Assembly (NCBI GenBank): GCA_934680015.1
Contig: CAKUSP010000004.1
Coordinates: 74,452 to 138,451, forward strand
Reading direction: 5' to 3'
Source of the DNA: an uncultured Bacteroidales bacterium
GTDB taxonomy: Bacteria > Bacteroidota > Bacteroidia > Bacteroidales > UBA932
DNA: 64,000 nt
Below the pieces are notes generated by a model. It made no database searches. It was given only the letters and a program-made list of their open reading frames with translations, and was not told where the DNA came from. Shown here piece after piece: positions 48,869 through 58,437 of this stretch. Made by a program: the position numbers and the translations under genes. How positions within the stretch are numbered: the stretch's first letter is position 1; the number at the start of each line of letters is the position of its first letter.

Positions 48869-48886
48869 GTTTCGCAAGTGCGAAAC
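48869..48886. promoter_or_regulatory. perfect palindrome, candidate operator upstream of panE
   Basis: GTTTCGCA and TGCGAAAC form an 8-bp perfect inverted repeat with a 2-base spacer. It lies just upstream of the panE -7 element, where -33 contacts would be, so a dimeric regulator bound here would block polymerase. The regulator is unknown. Confidence 0.5.
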
Positions 48887-49028
48887 AGTTATTATTAAAG
48901 GCGCTTGCGATGACAGAATGCTCTTTTTTCGAGTAAGAGAGTTAGGTGAGCGGGGTTAACAAAATGTCAGTGGAATATAATCTGGAATTCTTTAATGTTA
49001 AAAGGAGAAGAGATATATGGAAAATTAA

Positions 49029-49628
49029 TATGAAAATTTAGAAAAATTTGCTATTAACCTTAACGAGAGAGCCCTTCAAGGTAAACTTGATCCGGTAATC
49101 GGTAGGGACGAAGAAATACGTCGTGTCCTTCGGATTCTTAGCCGTTGTACTAAGAACAATCCTATTCTTGTGGGCGAACCTGGTGTAGGTAAAACGGCTA
49201 TATCCGAGGGTATTGCGCAGAAAATAGTCGATGGTAATGTGCCAGAAAATCTTAAAATAGACTTATTTATTCTTTGGATTTGGGCGCTATTATAGCAGAT
49301 GCAAAATATCAGGGTGAGTTTGAGGAGAGATTAAAGGCGGTAGTAAAGGAAGTAATCGATTTAGACGGGCAAGTGATTTTGTTCATTGATGAGATACATA
49401 CCTTGGTAGGTGCAGGTCGCAGTTCGGGAGCTATGGATGCGTCTAACATTTTGAAACCGGCATTGGCTCGAGGAGAATTGAGAACTATTGGATCAACTAC
49501 ACTTGGATGAATACCAGAAGTATTTTGAGACAGACAAGGCGCTTGAAAGACGATTTCAGATGGTCATGGTAGATGAACCTACTCAGGCTGAGAGTATTTC
49601 TGCACGTTGCTGCTTGGTCTTTGAATGA
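49029..49628 (+). pseudogene. clpB/clpC relic (first AAA+ domain)
   Basis: The DNA still encodes the start of the ClpB first ATPase domain: [58 protein letters not shown] and then [18 protein letters not shown]. It is broken by frameshifts near 49266 and 49505, and both ends are missing (the full protein has about 860 residues). It is a non-functional fragment in the scarred region after the BREX island. Confidence 0.85.
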
Positions 49629-49691
49629 TTCCAGCTTTGAGAACTCCCTTTAATCGCTAATACCACCCATAGTGGAAAGCGAGCGAATTAC

Positions 49692-51290
49692 TTAATACTC
49701 TAATTTTAAATCGTCCAGCCATAGAATAGAATCAGCGCTTCCGGTGAAATAATCGCCTAACTTACTGGCAGCAGCAGACACTATGATGTGTGTAGGCTTT
49801 CGTGTAAGCGTTTTATATTCAAGTGGTATTTCCACTTTTATCCACCCATCTGTGGAGTCCGTTGCCACAAACTCTCCGTAAGCTATCACAGCATCCGAGT
49901 CCCGATTAAAAAATGTCTTTTTATCTGTAGTATTTACTTCTACAGGACACTCTTTGCTTCCTCCGTACGCCTTGTAATCCCAGTCTCCAAGAGCGACCCA
50001 CACTATGCCACGATCTTTATCGCCTACTTTTACAGGTTCTCCCTGCGGATAGTCTCCTAATGTCTCCTTAGTGATAAGTCCGCATTTATATTTAAGTGAA
50101 AGTGTGAGCTTACGAGGTCTTAGTTCAAAAGGTCTTCCCATTCGTATGATACCACCAGAAGTTCCTACTGTCTTGTAGTATTGGCCCGAAAATATATTTC
50201 CAGCGGCGAACTTTATCACTACATATGTCGAAGCGAGTTTTACACTGGCATTTCCTTCTACTTTATCTCCAGTATCAGGCATAGTAATGGCGTACTTGGC
50301 CCCTATAGTGGTGGAGCCTGCATTTCCATCATCCCACCATTTATCTTGAAGATTTACATCAGAAGATGCAGGGTCATAGAACGAATGATATTTGCTCGAT
50401 TCTGCATTACTCCACGTCTCAAATCCAGAATTAGGAAGCTGAACTGCCGGCTCTGTGATGAATTTTATAACTGCACTTTGATCGTCAGCGCAGAATGCCA
50501 ACACCTCATATTCACTCTCCGCATCCAGATTCTCAGCGCTTCCTTTAAAATGGCCATCTTCATCGGCTTGTACAATCACTTCATTCCAATTACCCCCAAC
50601 TTTTCTATAACGAAAGCCTACCTTTTCTCCAGCAACTCCATTAGCTTCGAGATAAGCCACTTTACTCCATGCATTTACAGAAAGCAATTCTACACGTGAA
50701 GTGTTCTGGTTAACATATATCTTCCACTTCTCAGTTACATCGCGATATTTTACTGTTATACTCACTACGTCACGAAAATCGTGTATAGATGCTGGCGCGG
50801 GACTATATGTGCTGATGTATTCTGGTCCTAGTTTTATGTCTGTAATCTTCAGATTATCAAGTGACACGGAGGTGTTTACCTGACATATTACCCTATGATT
50901 TAAAGCATCTATTACAGAATTGCCCATCTGCCCCTCAAGAGAAAAACGCCTTTCTATATTTTGTACTGCAGAAATCTCCCACACGTAGTCTTGGTGTGTA
51001 TGTAGAGTGATTTTTACAGGATTAGAAAGATCTACTTTTTGAGTAATATCCAGTGAAATAGTAGCATTAGAAGGGGAGCATGTTATTGACTTAATTTTAA
51101 TCTCCCGCAAATCGATAAATTCCTTAAAATGCAAGGTCACTTTTCTACTCTGCGCATCTATAGACACGCTCTCAAGCCCATCTGCTTCTACTGCGGTTAT
51201 GCTTGCTACCTCTGTAAGAAATGGAATATCGTTTTTTATGCATGCTATTATTGTGAGACATGCTGACAATATAAAAGAGATTCTTTTCAT
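49692..51290 (-). CDS. PCMD-domain surface lipoprotein
   Basis: The protein has 532 residues. A lipoprotein signal ends in IIAC (Cys17). Ig-like or BACON-like strands make up the first half, and the second half from LPNSGFETWS to WLDDLKLEY matches the PCMD (putative carbohydrate metabolism) domain of Bacteroidetes, a jelly-roll-like fold thought to bind glycans. It is the last gene of the minus-strand surface operon that starts at the radical SAM gene. Its role in glycan capture is inferred from domain and location. Confidence 0.82.
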   Translation of the reverse strand: MKRISFILSACLTIIACIKNDIPFLTEVASITAVEADGLESVSIDAQSRKVTLHFKEFIDLREIKIKSITCSPSNATISLDITQKVDLSNPVKITLHTHQDYVWEISAVQNIERRFSLEGQMGNSVIDALNHRVICQVNTSVSLDNLKITDIKLGPEYISTYSPAPASIHDFRDVVSITVKYRDVTEKWKIYVNQNTSRVELLSVNAWSKVAYLEANGVAGEKVGFRYRKVGGNWNEVIVQADEDGHFKGSAENLDAESEYEVLAFCADDQSAVIKFITEPAVQLPNSGFETWSNAESSKYHSFYDPASSDVNLQDKWWDDGNAGSTTIGAKYAITMPDTGDKVEGNASVKLASTYVVIKFAAGNIFSGQYYKTVGTSGGIIRMGRPFELRPRKLTLSLKYKCGLITKETLGDYPQGEPVKVGDKDRGIVWVALGDWDYKAYGGSKECPVEVNTTDKKTFFNRDSDAVIAYGEFVATDSTDGWIKVEIPLEYKTLTRKPTHIIVSAAASKLGDYFTGSADSILWLDDLKLEY

Positions 51291-51298
51291 AATTTTAG

Positions 51299-52033
51299 TT
51301 AAAAATAAATGGCCACACCCATGGAGATATCGGTAAAATCAGGCATAAACCGAGCTTTTGATTCGTTTTTTGACCCGACACAGACGGAATCTTTGAAATT
51401 TTTCGAATTACTATAACTTATTCCCCCTATGCCAATGGATACAACAGAGCTTATATTATTCATTATAAATACCTCAAGGCCCGGGCGGATAGCCGCTTTA
51501 AGGGTGTTAGTGCTAGTATATTCCCGCCCATATTCATTTCCTGTTCCAGAGGCGATTTTAGAATTGCTATATTGCAATGCGAGATCCACAAAGAGCCCGA
51601 ATCTACCCTTGTTATCCAAGCCCATGTACGAGCGATGGAACACTTCTCCCATAAAACTGTTCGACATGGCATTCATATCCGAGACATCGAATTCCATGTC
51701 GCTTCCAGGAAGGGAAGAGTGAAGTCCAGCTATTGAACCGCTTGCATTGGCATATTTAACTTTTATGCCAATACTTTGGTTATTCTTATAGCAATACGTG
51801 AAATAGGGGGCCAGTGCAAAATAGGTCCCACTCGCGTTTAATTGTTCCAGAAAAACCATAATAGAAGCATCGCTACCGCTTAAATCGAAATACGTGCACT
51901 GAAGTCCCACACCGATAGCCCCTTTCGGCATAAAAAGATGATTCTCACCCATTTTACGACTATTATCTTGAGCATGTCCCGTAAAGTTCGACATCATAAG
52001 TACCGACGCAAGTATATAAATCGTTCTTTTCAT
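51299..52033 (-). CDS. outer-membrane beta-barrel protein, paralogue of the next gene
   Basis: The protein has 244 residues. It has a signal peptide ending GHAQ, many alternating aromatic strands, and a C-terminal phenylalanine (VAIYF), typical for assembly of outer-membrane barrels. It resembles the 52035-52775 protein in length and in the pattern SIGIKVKYANA...IAGL. The gap to that gene is only one base. Function unknown; it is likely the membrane partner of the co-encoded surface lipoproteins. Confidence 0.65.
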   Translation of the reverse strand: MKRTIYILASVLMMSNFTGHAQDNSRKMGENHLFMPKGAIGVGLQCTYFDLSGSDASIMVFLEQLNASGTYFALAPYFTYCYKNNQSIGIKVKYANASGSIAGLHSSLPGSDMEFDVSDMNAMSNSFMGEVFHRSYMGLDNKGRFGLFVDLALQYSNSKIASGTGNEYGREYTSTNTLKAAIRPGLEVFIMNNISSVVSIGIGGISYSNSKNFKDSVCVGSKNESKARFMPDFTDISMGVAIYF

Positions 52034-52034
52034 G

Positions 52035-52775
52035 CTATAAATAATAATACAGGCCGAAACCTATTGATAAAATGTTTACTTTAAAATTTACCGAAGTTGA
52101 CTTCATATTACCGGTAAATACTTGATTATGAACCTGAGCCGTTCTTGAAAATTGAAGTCCTAACATATTTACACTAAATTCTATGGCAAGTCGTTCAGTA
52201 GCAAAAGCCATCATACCAGGACATATATTCAATCCTATACTCGATGTCTGTGAATATGTTCCCTTTACACCAGGGTCTTTTCTACAAGCTATCTTGCTCT
52301 GCCCCCATCCTAAGGAAAGTTGGGTTTCATTAACAAGAGCGAATATCTTAGAATCGCCTAACGGAATATAATTACGGAGTATAGCCTTTGTCTTGAAGCT
52401 ATGATTAATAGAATGATAATCATCAAGAGAGAACTCTAGTCCGGCTATTTCAGCGCTTGCGTCGTCTATTTTAGTCATATTGCGCCCATATTCCATACGC
52501 ATGCCTATACCTAAATTATCCTTACGCATATAACAAAATGCCGGACTTACCAAAAGGTTATATCCCATAGAGTTCACATCATTCATCATCAAGAATGAGT
52601 AATTATCCATGTCGTGAATGGAGTATCTCGCGCTGCCTCCAAGCATCCATGTGCCTTTCTTTAAAAATGTGCTCTGATGAGAAAAGTCATAACCCCTGTC
52701 GTACTTCTGCGCTGAAAGGGATAAAGGTATTATGAGAAAAATAACTATACTAAGATATTTTATGCTGAATTTCAT
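52035..52775 (-). CDS. outer-membrane beta-barrel protein
   Basis: The protein has 246 residues and a signal peptide ending LSAQK. Its strands (LGIGMRMEYGRNMT, AEIAGLEFSL) are similar to those of the downstream paralogue, which points to an old tandem duplication. It has no recognisable named domain. It lies between the DUF4493 lipoprotein and its paralogue in the surface operon. Confidence 0.65.
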   Translation of the reverse strand: MKFSIKYLSIVIFLIIPLSLSAQKYDRGYDFSHQSTFLKKGTWMLGGSARYSIHDMDNYSFLMMNDVNSMGYNLLVSPAFCYMRKDNLGIGMRMEYGRNMTKIDDASAEIAGLEFSLDDYHSINHSFKTKAILRNYIPLGDSKIFALVNETQLSLGWGQSKIACRKDPGVKGTYSQTSSIGLNICPGMMAFATERLAIEFSVNMLGLQFSRTAQVHNQVFTGNMKSTSVNFKVNILSIGFGLYYYL

Positions 52776-52796
52776 GTCTCTTATTAATTACTCGCT

Positions 52797-53564
52797 TTAA
52801 GAATTGTCTAAAACATCATCTGATATTAGATCGTCTATCCCGAACATGAATTCCGGATCGTCATTTACAGAATTTTTCTTCATAAGGGTTATAACATGAT
52901 GCTCTCCTGCCTTAATATCGTTTATGGTGGTTGTCATCTTTACTCGATGTCCATCTATATACCCGATATAAGTTATTATCATAGTGGAGCTTTCTGCATC
53001 GCCCATATAAAAATAGCCATTTCTTTTCTCAAAGGAAATCACCCCGTCATCTGCAAGAGTTAATGGATACTTTAAAGATTTACCAGAAAGAATCTCTACC
53101 GAAGCCGTACCATTTCCTGTTACGCTTTTTAGAAATTCTTCATTATACTCTATACTTATGGCGCATTGAAGAAGCGTACATGCAAGATCATCCACCTTCG
53201 TGGTCTTTCCGTATTCTATGCTGATTGGCACAGAGCACCCGAAAACAGGATTATCAAAAGCGACATCGGGAATCGTTTCAGAACTACTTACTTCAAGCAT
53301 GTATTCACCTGCATTTAAAGTAATTTCACCTAAGGATTTCGTCTGACGATATGTGCTTTCGTAGTCCATCTCTTCACTTGAAATCCCATGGATTCTGACA
53401 ATATAATCATCGCTAACTGATGATATAATAGGATCCGAAACACTTATAGAAAAATCCTCAAAAGAAAGAATCCCCGTATTCGAGTAATCGAACGCATCCT
53501 GCTTACAAGAGTTAAGGAAAGACATTATTAAACAGCCTATTATAATGCGTAATAAATTTTTCAT
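52797..53564 (-). CDS. DUF4493-domain lipoprotein
   Basis: The protein has 255 residues. A lipoprotein signal ends in LNSC (Cys20). The segment YIVRIHG, followed by GEITLNAGEYMLEVSS and FGCSVPISIEYGKTTKV, is the DUF4493 pattern seen in Bacteroides surface operons with PCMD proteins. The domain looks like an Ig-type fold and probably anchors or presents partner proteins. It overlaps the preceding gene by 4 bases (ATGA). Confidence 0.82.
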   Translation of the reverse strand: MKNLLRIIIGCLIMSFLNSCKQDAFDYSNTGILSFEDFSISVSDPIISSVSDDYIVRIHGISSEEMDYESTYRQTKSLGEITLNAGEYMLEVSSSETIPDVAFDNPVFGCSVPISIEYGKTTKVDDLACTLLQCAISIEYNEEFLKSVTGNGTASVEILSGKSLKYPLTLADDGVISFEKRNGYFYMGDAESSTMIITYIGYIDGHRVKMTTTINDIKAGEHHVITLMKKNSVNDDPEFMFGIDDLISDDVLDNS

Positions 53565-55321
53565 TTAACGATTTGCACTTTTATATTATCAATGAATACC
53601 CACTCTTGTGTAGTAGAGCTTTTTCCCTTGCTTCCATAACAATCCCATCCCAATCTCGTTAGCCCAGTGCATGATGCAATCTCGAACTCAGCACTTTCCT
53701 TTATATTAGAAGCAGAGCCATCTTTAGGCGCGATTATCTTATCGCCTTCGATATGTTCGATCAACTCTCCCCCTTGAATGGCGGCGGAACCTCCTTGATA
53801 AAAACCGACTATAGCATCTTGCACTTCTCCATAGCCATAGGATAACATGGGAGTAGTGTTTCCATTAGAATAACCAGTGTAGTTGAAAGTAACCCTGACT
53901 TTTACCGCTTTTCCATCCTTAATACCATAAAGAGGTGCAGAATCCACACGTCCGCGATAGGTTCCTTGAAGCCAATAAGTCTCATTCTGATGTCTGATGG
54001 CCAATGCCTTATTTCCATCCTCGCCTTGCACGATAGCCGCTTGACAAGCTGTCCATCCACTTAGTCCATAAGGCGTTCCTTCAAGAGTAGAGGAATCGTG
54101 CCCTGTTGCATTAAGATTACCATTTATATTAAAGCCAATATCCGCTGAAGTAAAATCTTCGTACATCAAATATGGACAATGTAAATCTATCTCCGTTTTT
54201 TTCTGAGAGGCCAAAATATTAATAGGAAAAGTTTCGCTCACTTGAGCGTTCTCTGATTCATATCTAACGACAACTTTTTTCCCGTTCAATAATTCGTATT
54301 GAGCCCTTTCTTCAAAAAGAATGGTGAACTTATCATCTTCCTCTGATTCCAATACCCAATTTATAGTCGAGTAATCAGTTCCTGGCCATAAACTATTGTC
54401 GCTCAATGTAAATGTTACTTTTTCTATTCTTTCGCCTAACAAATTTTCCTTTATAGTAAAACCTAATTTATAAAAGTCATTTACCTCGCCATTCTTTAAA
54501 GATACGCTAGTTATATGCCCCGCCTTGAAATCCCTGTTATTTAAAGTAAAAGGCTTTAATTCGGCATACTTATCATCGCCATAAATAATTACGCTCATAA
54601 AATCGTTTTCCCCATATTTTCTGCCAGAAGGCACTATGGCAGCAAGCGCGTAATCATCAATGCAGTCAGTCAAAACGATAGTGTTTGACTTTTCTGTAAT
54701 GCTTTTCAACTTTCCATCTGCCCTTTGGTACTCAAGAACTCCCGCGATCGACTCAGGCATAGAAAATTTAATTTTTCTAATAGGTCCACCTAACATTTCC
54801 TCTCCTTCACTAAGGGAAAAACGTAGATAATGCAGCCTCGAAGACATATTAAAACTTACAGCGCCTTCTACTGCAGTTAGAGGTCCAGCTTCTACGCGTC
54901 CATAAAGAATTACGGGGCAATCTCCTCCGTTTTGAACATCTGGCACTTTATAATAAACGGATCCTTCTGAAAAAGACAATGGTTTAGGAGTCCAGCAATT
55001 ATAGTCATAATTTACATTATCCATTTTCTGCGGCAGTATGGCAGTAAAATAAGACTTATCCGCTTGATCTGTAGCAGTTGAATTACTAAACTCCAGAGCA
55101 GAAAGAACTTCGCTACCATCTTTTTTTTCAGCCCAAAGGTATATTAAGTCGTCTTTTTCCCATGCAAAGGCACCTGACGGGGCATCAATATTAAGTTTTG
55201 TCCCACCCTGTACGTAAAATCCTACAGGGAACTGACTCGATTCTATATTATCCTGCTGTTTTATGCAACTACCTAGCGATATTGCGATTAAGATAGCTGC
55301 CGTCGTAAATCTTTTAAGCAT
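53561..55321 (-). CDS. fimbrillin-like / jelly-roll surface lipoprotein
   Basis: The protein has 586 residues and a lipoprotein signal ending in LGSC (Cys19). The N-terminal half (PSGAFAWEKDDLIYLWAEKKDG, SYFTAILPQKM) resembles fimbrillin-like domains. The C-terminal part (YEDFTSADIGFN ... WVFIDNIKVQIV) looks like a carbohydrate-binding jelly roll. It probably builds or decorates a surface structure. The start overlaps the radical SAM gene by 8 bases, and the stop overlaps the DUF4493 gene by 4. Confidence 0.7.
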   Translation of the reverse strand: MLKRFTTAAILIAISLGSCIKQQDNIESSQFPVGFYVQGGTKLNIDAPSGAFAWEKDDLIYLWAEKKDGSEVLSALEFSNSTATDQADKSYFTAILPQKMDNVNYDYNCWTPKPLSFSEGSVYYKVPDVQNGGDCPVILYGRVEAGPLTAVEGAVSFNMSSRLHYLRFSLSEGEEMLGGPIRKIKFSMPESIAGVLEYQRADGKLKSITEKSNTIVLTDCIDDYALAAIVPSGRKYGENDFMSVIIYGDDKYAELKPFTLNNRDFKAGHITSVSLKNGEVNDFYKLGFTIKENLLGERIEKVTFTLSDNSLWPGTDYSTINWVLESEEDDKFTILFEERAQYELLNGKKVVVRYESENAQVSETFPINILASQKKTEIDLHCPYLMYEDFTSADIGFNINGNLNATGHDSSTLEGTPYGLSGWTACQAAIVQGEDGNKALAIRHQNETYWLQGTYRGRVDSAPLYGIKDGKAVKVRVTFNYTGYSNGNTTPMLSYGYGEVQDAIVGFYQGGSAAIQGGELIEHIEGDKIIAPKDGSASNIKESAEFEIASCTGLTRLGWDCYGSKGKSSTTQEWVFIDNIKVQIVK

Positions 55322-56069
55322 TGATCTGTATTTTAAAACCTTCAGAAATTAGAGGTTCAAGACCTCGACGAATTTCTTCTTTATTATAGGCCAGAAGTCC
55401 TTTTTCTGGTGTCGGGCGAGATATGGTATATGCCATTATAAGCCTTGGCTTCAACTCTCTTACTATATTCATCCATCCATCAAGTACTTCATGGCTAAGA
55501 GAGTCGAAATCACCACTTTTTAAGAACATGGTCTGAAGTATAAAATCGCCTTCGAACCTCTTCATACCTTTCACGACTTCGCTAACATCATAAGAGGGGA
55601 GTACGTGATTAATTTTTCGTGCCAATTCATTTGTCGGTGCGTCCAATTTCAGAATCGGTGCATCAACTTTCCTTAAAGCCTCGAAAACAGAGTCATCGCC
55701 AAGTCGTGTGGCATTAGTAAGTACGCTAACCTTAGAAAGAGGAGAATATATATCCCTTAATTTTAATGTATCTTCTACGATTTGAGAAAACCCAGGATTC
55801 AGTGTAGGTTCGCCATCTCCAGAAAAAGTGATAGAATCTACCTTAGTGCCTTCTAATAAAATATTCTCTAACTTATCTTCCAATGCACTACGAACTTCCT
55901 TTATAGTGGGAAGATGTGTGTCATCTTTTCCATCGGCATTCCACCCACATTCACAATATATACAATCGAAATTGCAAATCTTTCCTTTCGTGGGAAGAAG
56001 ATTAATACCTAGTGACCACCCAAGTCGACGGCTCCTTATAGGGCCAAAAACTACATCTTCACGTAACAT
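55314..56069 (-). CDS. radical SAM protein
   Basis: The protein has 251 residues. The cluster motif is CNFDCIYC, a CxxxCxxC signature for the [4Fe-4S] site that cleaves S-adenosylmethionine. GPIRSRRLGWSLGINLLP before it and SGDGEPTLNPGF after it are typical of a widespread small radical SAM family. The reaction is unknown. It overlaps the surface lipoprotein operon by 8 bases, so it may be transcribed with it, though a functional link is not evident. Confidence 0.85.
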   Translation of the reverse strand: MLREDVVFGPIRSRRLGWSLGINLLPTKGKICNFDCIYCECGWNADGKDDTHLPTIKEVRSALEDKLENILLEGTKVDSITFSGDGEPTLNPGFSQIVEDTLKLRDIYSPLSKVSVLTNATRLGDDSVFEALRKVDAPILKLDAPTNELARKINHVLPSYDVSEVVKGMKRFEGDFILQTMFLKSGDFDSLSHEVLDGWMNIVRELKPRLIMAYTISRPTPEKGLLAYNKEEIRRGLEPLISEGFKIQINA

Positions 56070-56074
56070 TCGAA

Positions 56075-56082
56075 CAAAATTA
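56075..56082 (-). promoter_or_regulatory. promoter -7 element of the radical SAM/surface operon
   Basis: The minus strand reads TAATTTTG, matching TAnnTTTG, only 5 bases before the start codon at 56069. The mRNA may be leaderless. Confidence 0.5.
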
Positions 56083-56094
56083 AGTTCTTTTTAC

Positions 56095-56102
56095 TATATT
56101 TG
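56095..56102 (+). promoter_or_regulatory. promoter -7 element of the GNAT-like gene
   Basis: TATATTTG matches TAnnTTTG and is 25 bases before the ATG at 56128. It is divergent from the radical SAM promoter. Confidence 0.6.
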
Positions 56103-56127
56103 CAAACATTGTACAAAACCTAAGAAC

Positions 56128-57255
56128 ATGAATGTAGTTATAAAAGAAGTGAATACTCGTAAGCGGTTATATACGTTTATTCATTATCCAGAAAAGCTTT
56201 ACAAAGGGAATAAATACTGGGTGCCGGCGCTAATTGGTGACGAGTACGACGCATTCAACCCTAAGAAAAATGCCGCTTATGATTTTTGTATCTCAAAGCA
56301 ATGGCTTGCCTATGATGAAAAGAATAATGTCGTAGGTAGGGTTGCTGGTATAATTAATCGTAAGTCTAATGAGATTCGTAATTCAAAAACCATTCGTTTC
56401 GGATGGTTCGACTTTATAGACAATGCAGATGTCATAAAAGCACTGATAAACACAGTAGAAGAATGGGGAAAAAGTTATGGCATGGATACCATAATAGGAC
56501 CATTCGGTTTTTCAGATATGGATAAGGAAGGACTTCTTGTAGAAGGATTTGACAAATTGGCCCCATTTACTACACTCTATAATTATCCATACTACGAGCC
56601 ACGCTTAAAAGAACTTGGCTTCGAAGTAGGAGCGCAATGGGATCAGAAACTTATCCGTGTTCCTGATAGCGTAGAAAGACTAGACAGAATGTCCAATCTA
56701 ATTAGCGAGAAGTATGGCCTACATCTTCTTCATGCTAAAAATACAAGGGCATTAGTGAAGAAATATGGCATGGCGTTATTCCACATGTATAATGAGACCT
56801 TCGCTCCTCTATATGAATTTACGCCACTAACTGATAGGCAGATAAAGAGTTATCTTAACATTTATGCTCCTATCTTGGATGTGGATTTCGTCTGCGTAGT
56901 GGCAGATGCTGAGGATAAGATAGTAGGATTTGCATTTTGTGTACCTTCGCTTGCAAAGGCCGTTAAAAAAAGTAGAGGCCATTTACTGCCTTTCGGTATA
57001 TTCCGGATTCTACATGCCCTTAAGAAAAATGACACACTGGAGGCACTTATGATAGGTATATTGCCGGAGTATCAGGATAAAGGTGCATTTGTTCCTATGT
57101 TCCAATACCTTTTAGGCAGCCTTAAGAGGCGTAACATTAAATGGCTCATTACCAATCCACAACTCGACGATAATGTAAAAGTTCAGAATCTTTTCAATAA
57201 ATACGATCACTCTCAATACATGCTGCGTCGCAGTTATACAAAGAGGATTCAATAG
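56128..57255 (+). CDS. GNAT-like N-acetyltransferase family protein
   Basis: From the ATG at 56128, just after the TATATTTG promoter element, the protein has 375 residues. An upstream start at 55828 in the same frame lies inside the opposite radical SAM gene and is rejected. The fold is a double GNAT-like arrangement: NKYWVPALIGDEYDAFNPKKN near the start, GRVAGIINR, GPFGFSDMDKEGLLVEGFD, and a C-terminal LMIGILPEYQDKGAFVPMF resembling the acyl-CoA-binding region. The substrate is unknown. A terminator follows. Confidence 0.78.
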   Translation: MNVVIKEVNTRKRLYTFIHYPEKLYKGNKYWVPALIGDEYDAFNPKKNAAYDFCISKQWLAYDEKNNVVGRVAGIINRKSNEIRNSKTIRFGWFDFIDNADVIKALINTVEEWGKSYGMDTIIGPFGFSDMDKEGLLVEGFDKLAPFTTLYNYPYYEPRLKELGFEVGAQWDQKLIRVPDSVERLDRMSNLISEKYGLHLLHAKNTRALVKKYGMALFHMYNETFAPLYEFTPLTDRQIKSYLNIYAPILDVDFVCVVADAEDKIVGFAFCVPSLAKAVKKSRGHLLPFGIFRILHALKKNDTLEALMIGILPEYQDKGAFVPMFQYLLGSLKRRNIKWLITNPQLDDNVKVQNLFNKYDHSQYMLRRSYTKRIQ

Positions 57256-57286
57256 AAAGGGCCTAGGCTTTCACAACAGTATAAAT

Positions 57287-57327
57287 AAAAATCGTCCACT
57301 CAGTAGTACTAATGGGCGGTTTTTTTG
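57287..57327 (+). terminator. rho-independent terminator
   Basis: AAATCGTCCA pairs with TGGGCGGTTT across a loop of about 14 bases (one or two G-U pairs), followed by a T run. It ends the GNAT-like gene. Confidence 0.8.
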
Positions 57328-57465
57328 TTTATATTTGAAAATATTTTGACAATATATTATTGTAGAATTACAATACTCCAGAAGTTTATGAATATGCTTA
57401 GGTGTGGTAAGCACATAAATCATGGAGAGAGTGACGATGAGATAATCACTAAAAACAATAGCATT

Positions 57466-58437
57466 ATGAACTTTCAAGGTAAAAATTATGTAGTAGGAGT
57501 CGATATTGGCGGTCAAAGCGCAAAGATTGGCATTATCGACAGGCGTGGAAATGTAGTCAACGAGACATCTATCGTATCGAACAGACACACAGATGCTCAA
57601 GAGTTCGTAAATTCATTAGCCGAGACTATTAAAGCACTTATAACCAAAACCGGCGCTGACGGGCAGGTGGTTGGAATCGGAGCTGGAGCACCATGTGCCA
57701 ATTACCGCCATGGCTCTATCGACAACGCTGCGAACCTAACATGGGCAAATGGAAAAGTGGTGCCATTTGCCAATATGCTTTCCTCTGCCTTAGATGGGAT
57801 GCCAGTTGCTCTTACGAATGATGCCAATGCAGCAGCACTTGGAGAAATGTATTATGGTGCGGCAAGGGGCATGAAGGATTTCATAGTCATAACGCTTGGC
57901 ACGGGTGTAGGAAGCGGTATTGTGATAGATGGTAAAATCGTGTACGGGCATGATGGGTTTGCTGGAGAATTAGGACATGTACAGGTTATTCATCACAATG
58001 GGCGTGTATGCGGGTGCGGTAATACGGGTTGTCTAGAAACATATTGCTCTGCCATCGGAATATCCCGCACTGCAAGAGAACTATTGGAAATCAATGCTGA
58101 TGAACCAAGCATTTTACGTGATATTGACAATATAACGGCTAAAGATGTGCAGGAAGCTGCATTTGCCGGGGATAAAATTGCTAATCAAGTCTACGAGTTT
58201 ACTGGCCGTATATTAGGGGAGGCTTTGGCTGGATTTATTGCCTTTTCTTCTCCAGAAGCCATTATCTTGTTCGGAGGCGTAGCAAAAGCCCGCAGGCTTC
58301 TTTATGAGCCAGCTGTAAAGGCTATGAACGAAACCGTTTGTCCTTTGTGGAAGGATAAGGTTCAGCTATTATTCTCTGAACTAAAGGATTCTGATGCAGC
58401 TATACTGGGAGCATCAGCGATAGCTTGGGAATTATAA
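57466..58437 (+). CDS. ROK-family sugar kinase (glucokinase-type)
   Basis: From the ATG at 57466 the protein has 323 residues, the normal ROK length; an in-frame start 47 codons upstream would add an unrelated tail that overlaps the terminator. ATP-binding GVDIGGQSAK, the GTGVGSGIVIDGKIV loop, and the ROK zinc motif CGCGNTGCLE are present, with E-L-G-H before it. ROK kinases phosphorylate glucose or N-acetylated amino sugars. No DNA-binding domain precedes it, so this is an enzyme and not a repressor. The 3' end overlaps the convergent thioesterase by 6 bases. Confidence 0.93.
   Translation: MNFQGKNYVVGVDIGGQSAKIGIIDRRGNVVNETSIVSNRHTDAQEFVNSLAETIKALITKTGADGQVVGIGAGAPCANYRHGSIDNAANLTWANGKVVPFANMLSSALDGMPVALTNDANAAALGEMYYGAARGMKDFIVITLGTGVGSGIVIDGKIVYGHDGFAGELGHVQVIHHNGRVCGCGNTGCLETYCSAIGISRTARELLEINADEPSILRDIDNITAKDVQEAAFAGDKIANQVYEFTGRILGEALAGFIAFSSPEAIILFGGVAKARRLLYEPAVKAMNETVCPLWKDKVQLLFSELKDSDAAILGASAIAWEL

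Noticed and set aside
55828..56127. Extended N-terminus for the GNAT-like protein
   Set aside because: The extra 100 codons lie in the antisense of the radical SAM gene, and a good promoter element and ATG lie at 56095 and 56128.
57325..57465. Longer start for the ROK kinase
   Set aside because: The extension overlaps the terminator and has no similarity to the kinase family; the ATG at 57466 leads directly into the ATP-binding motif.
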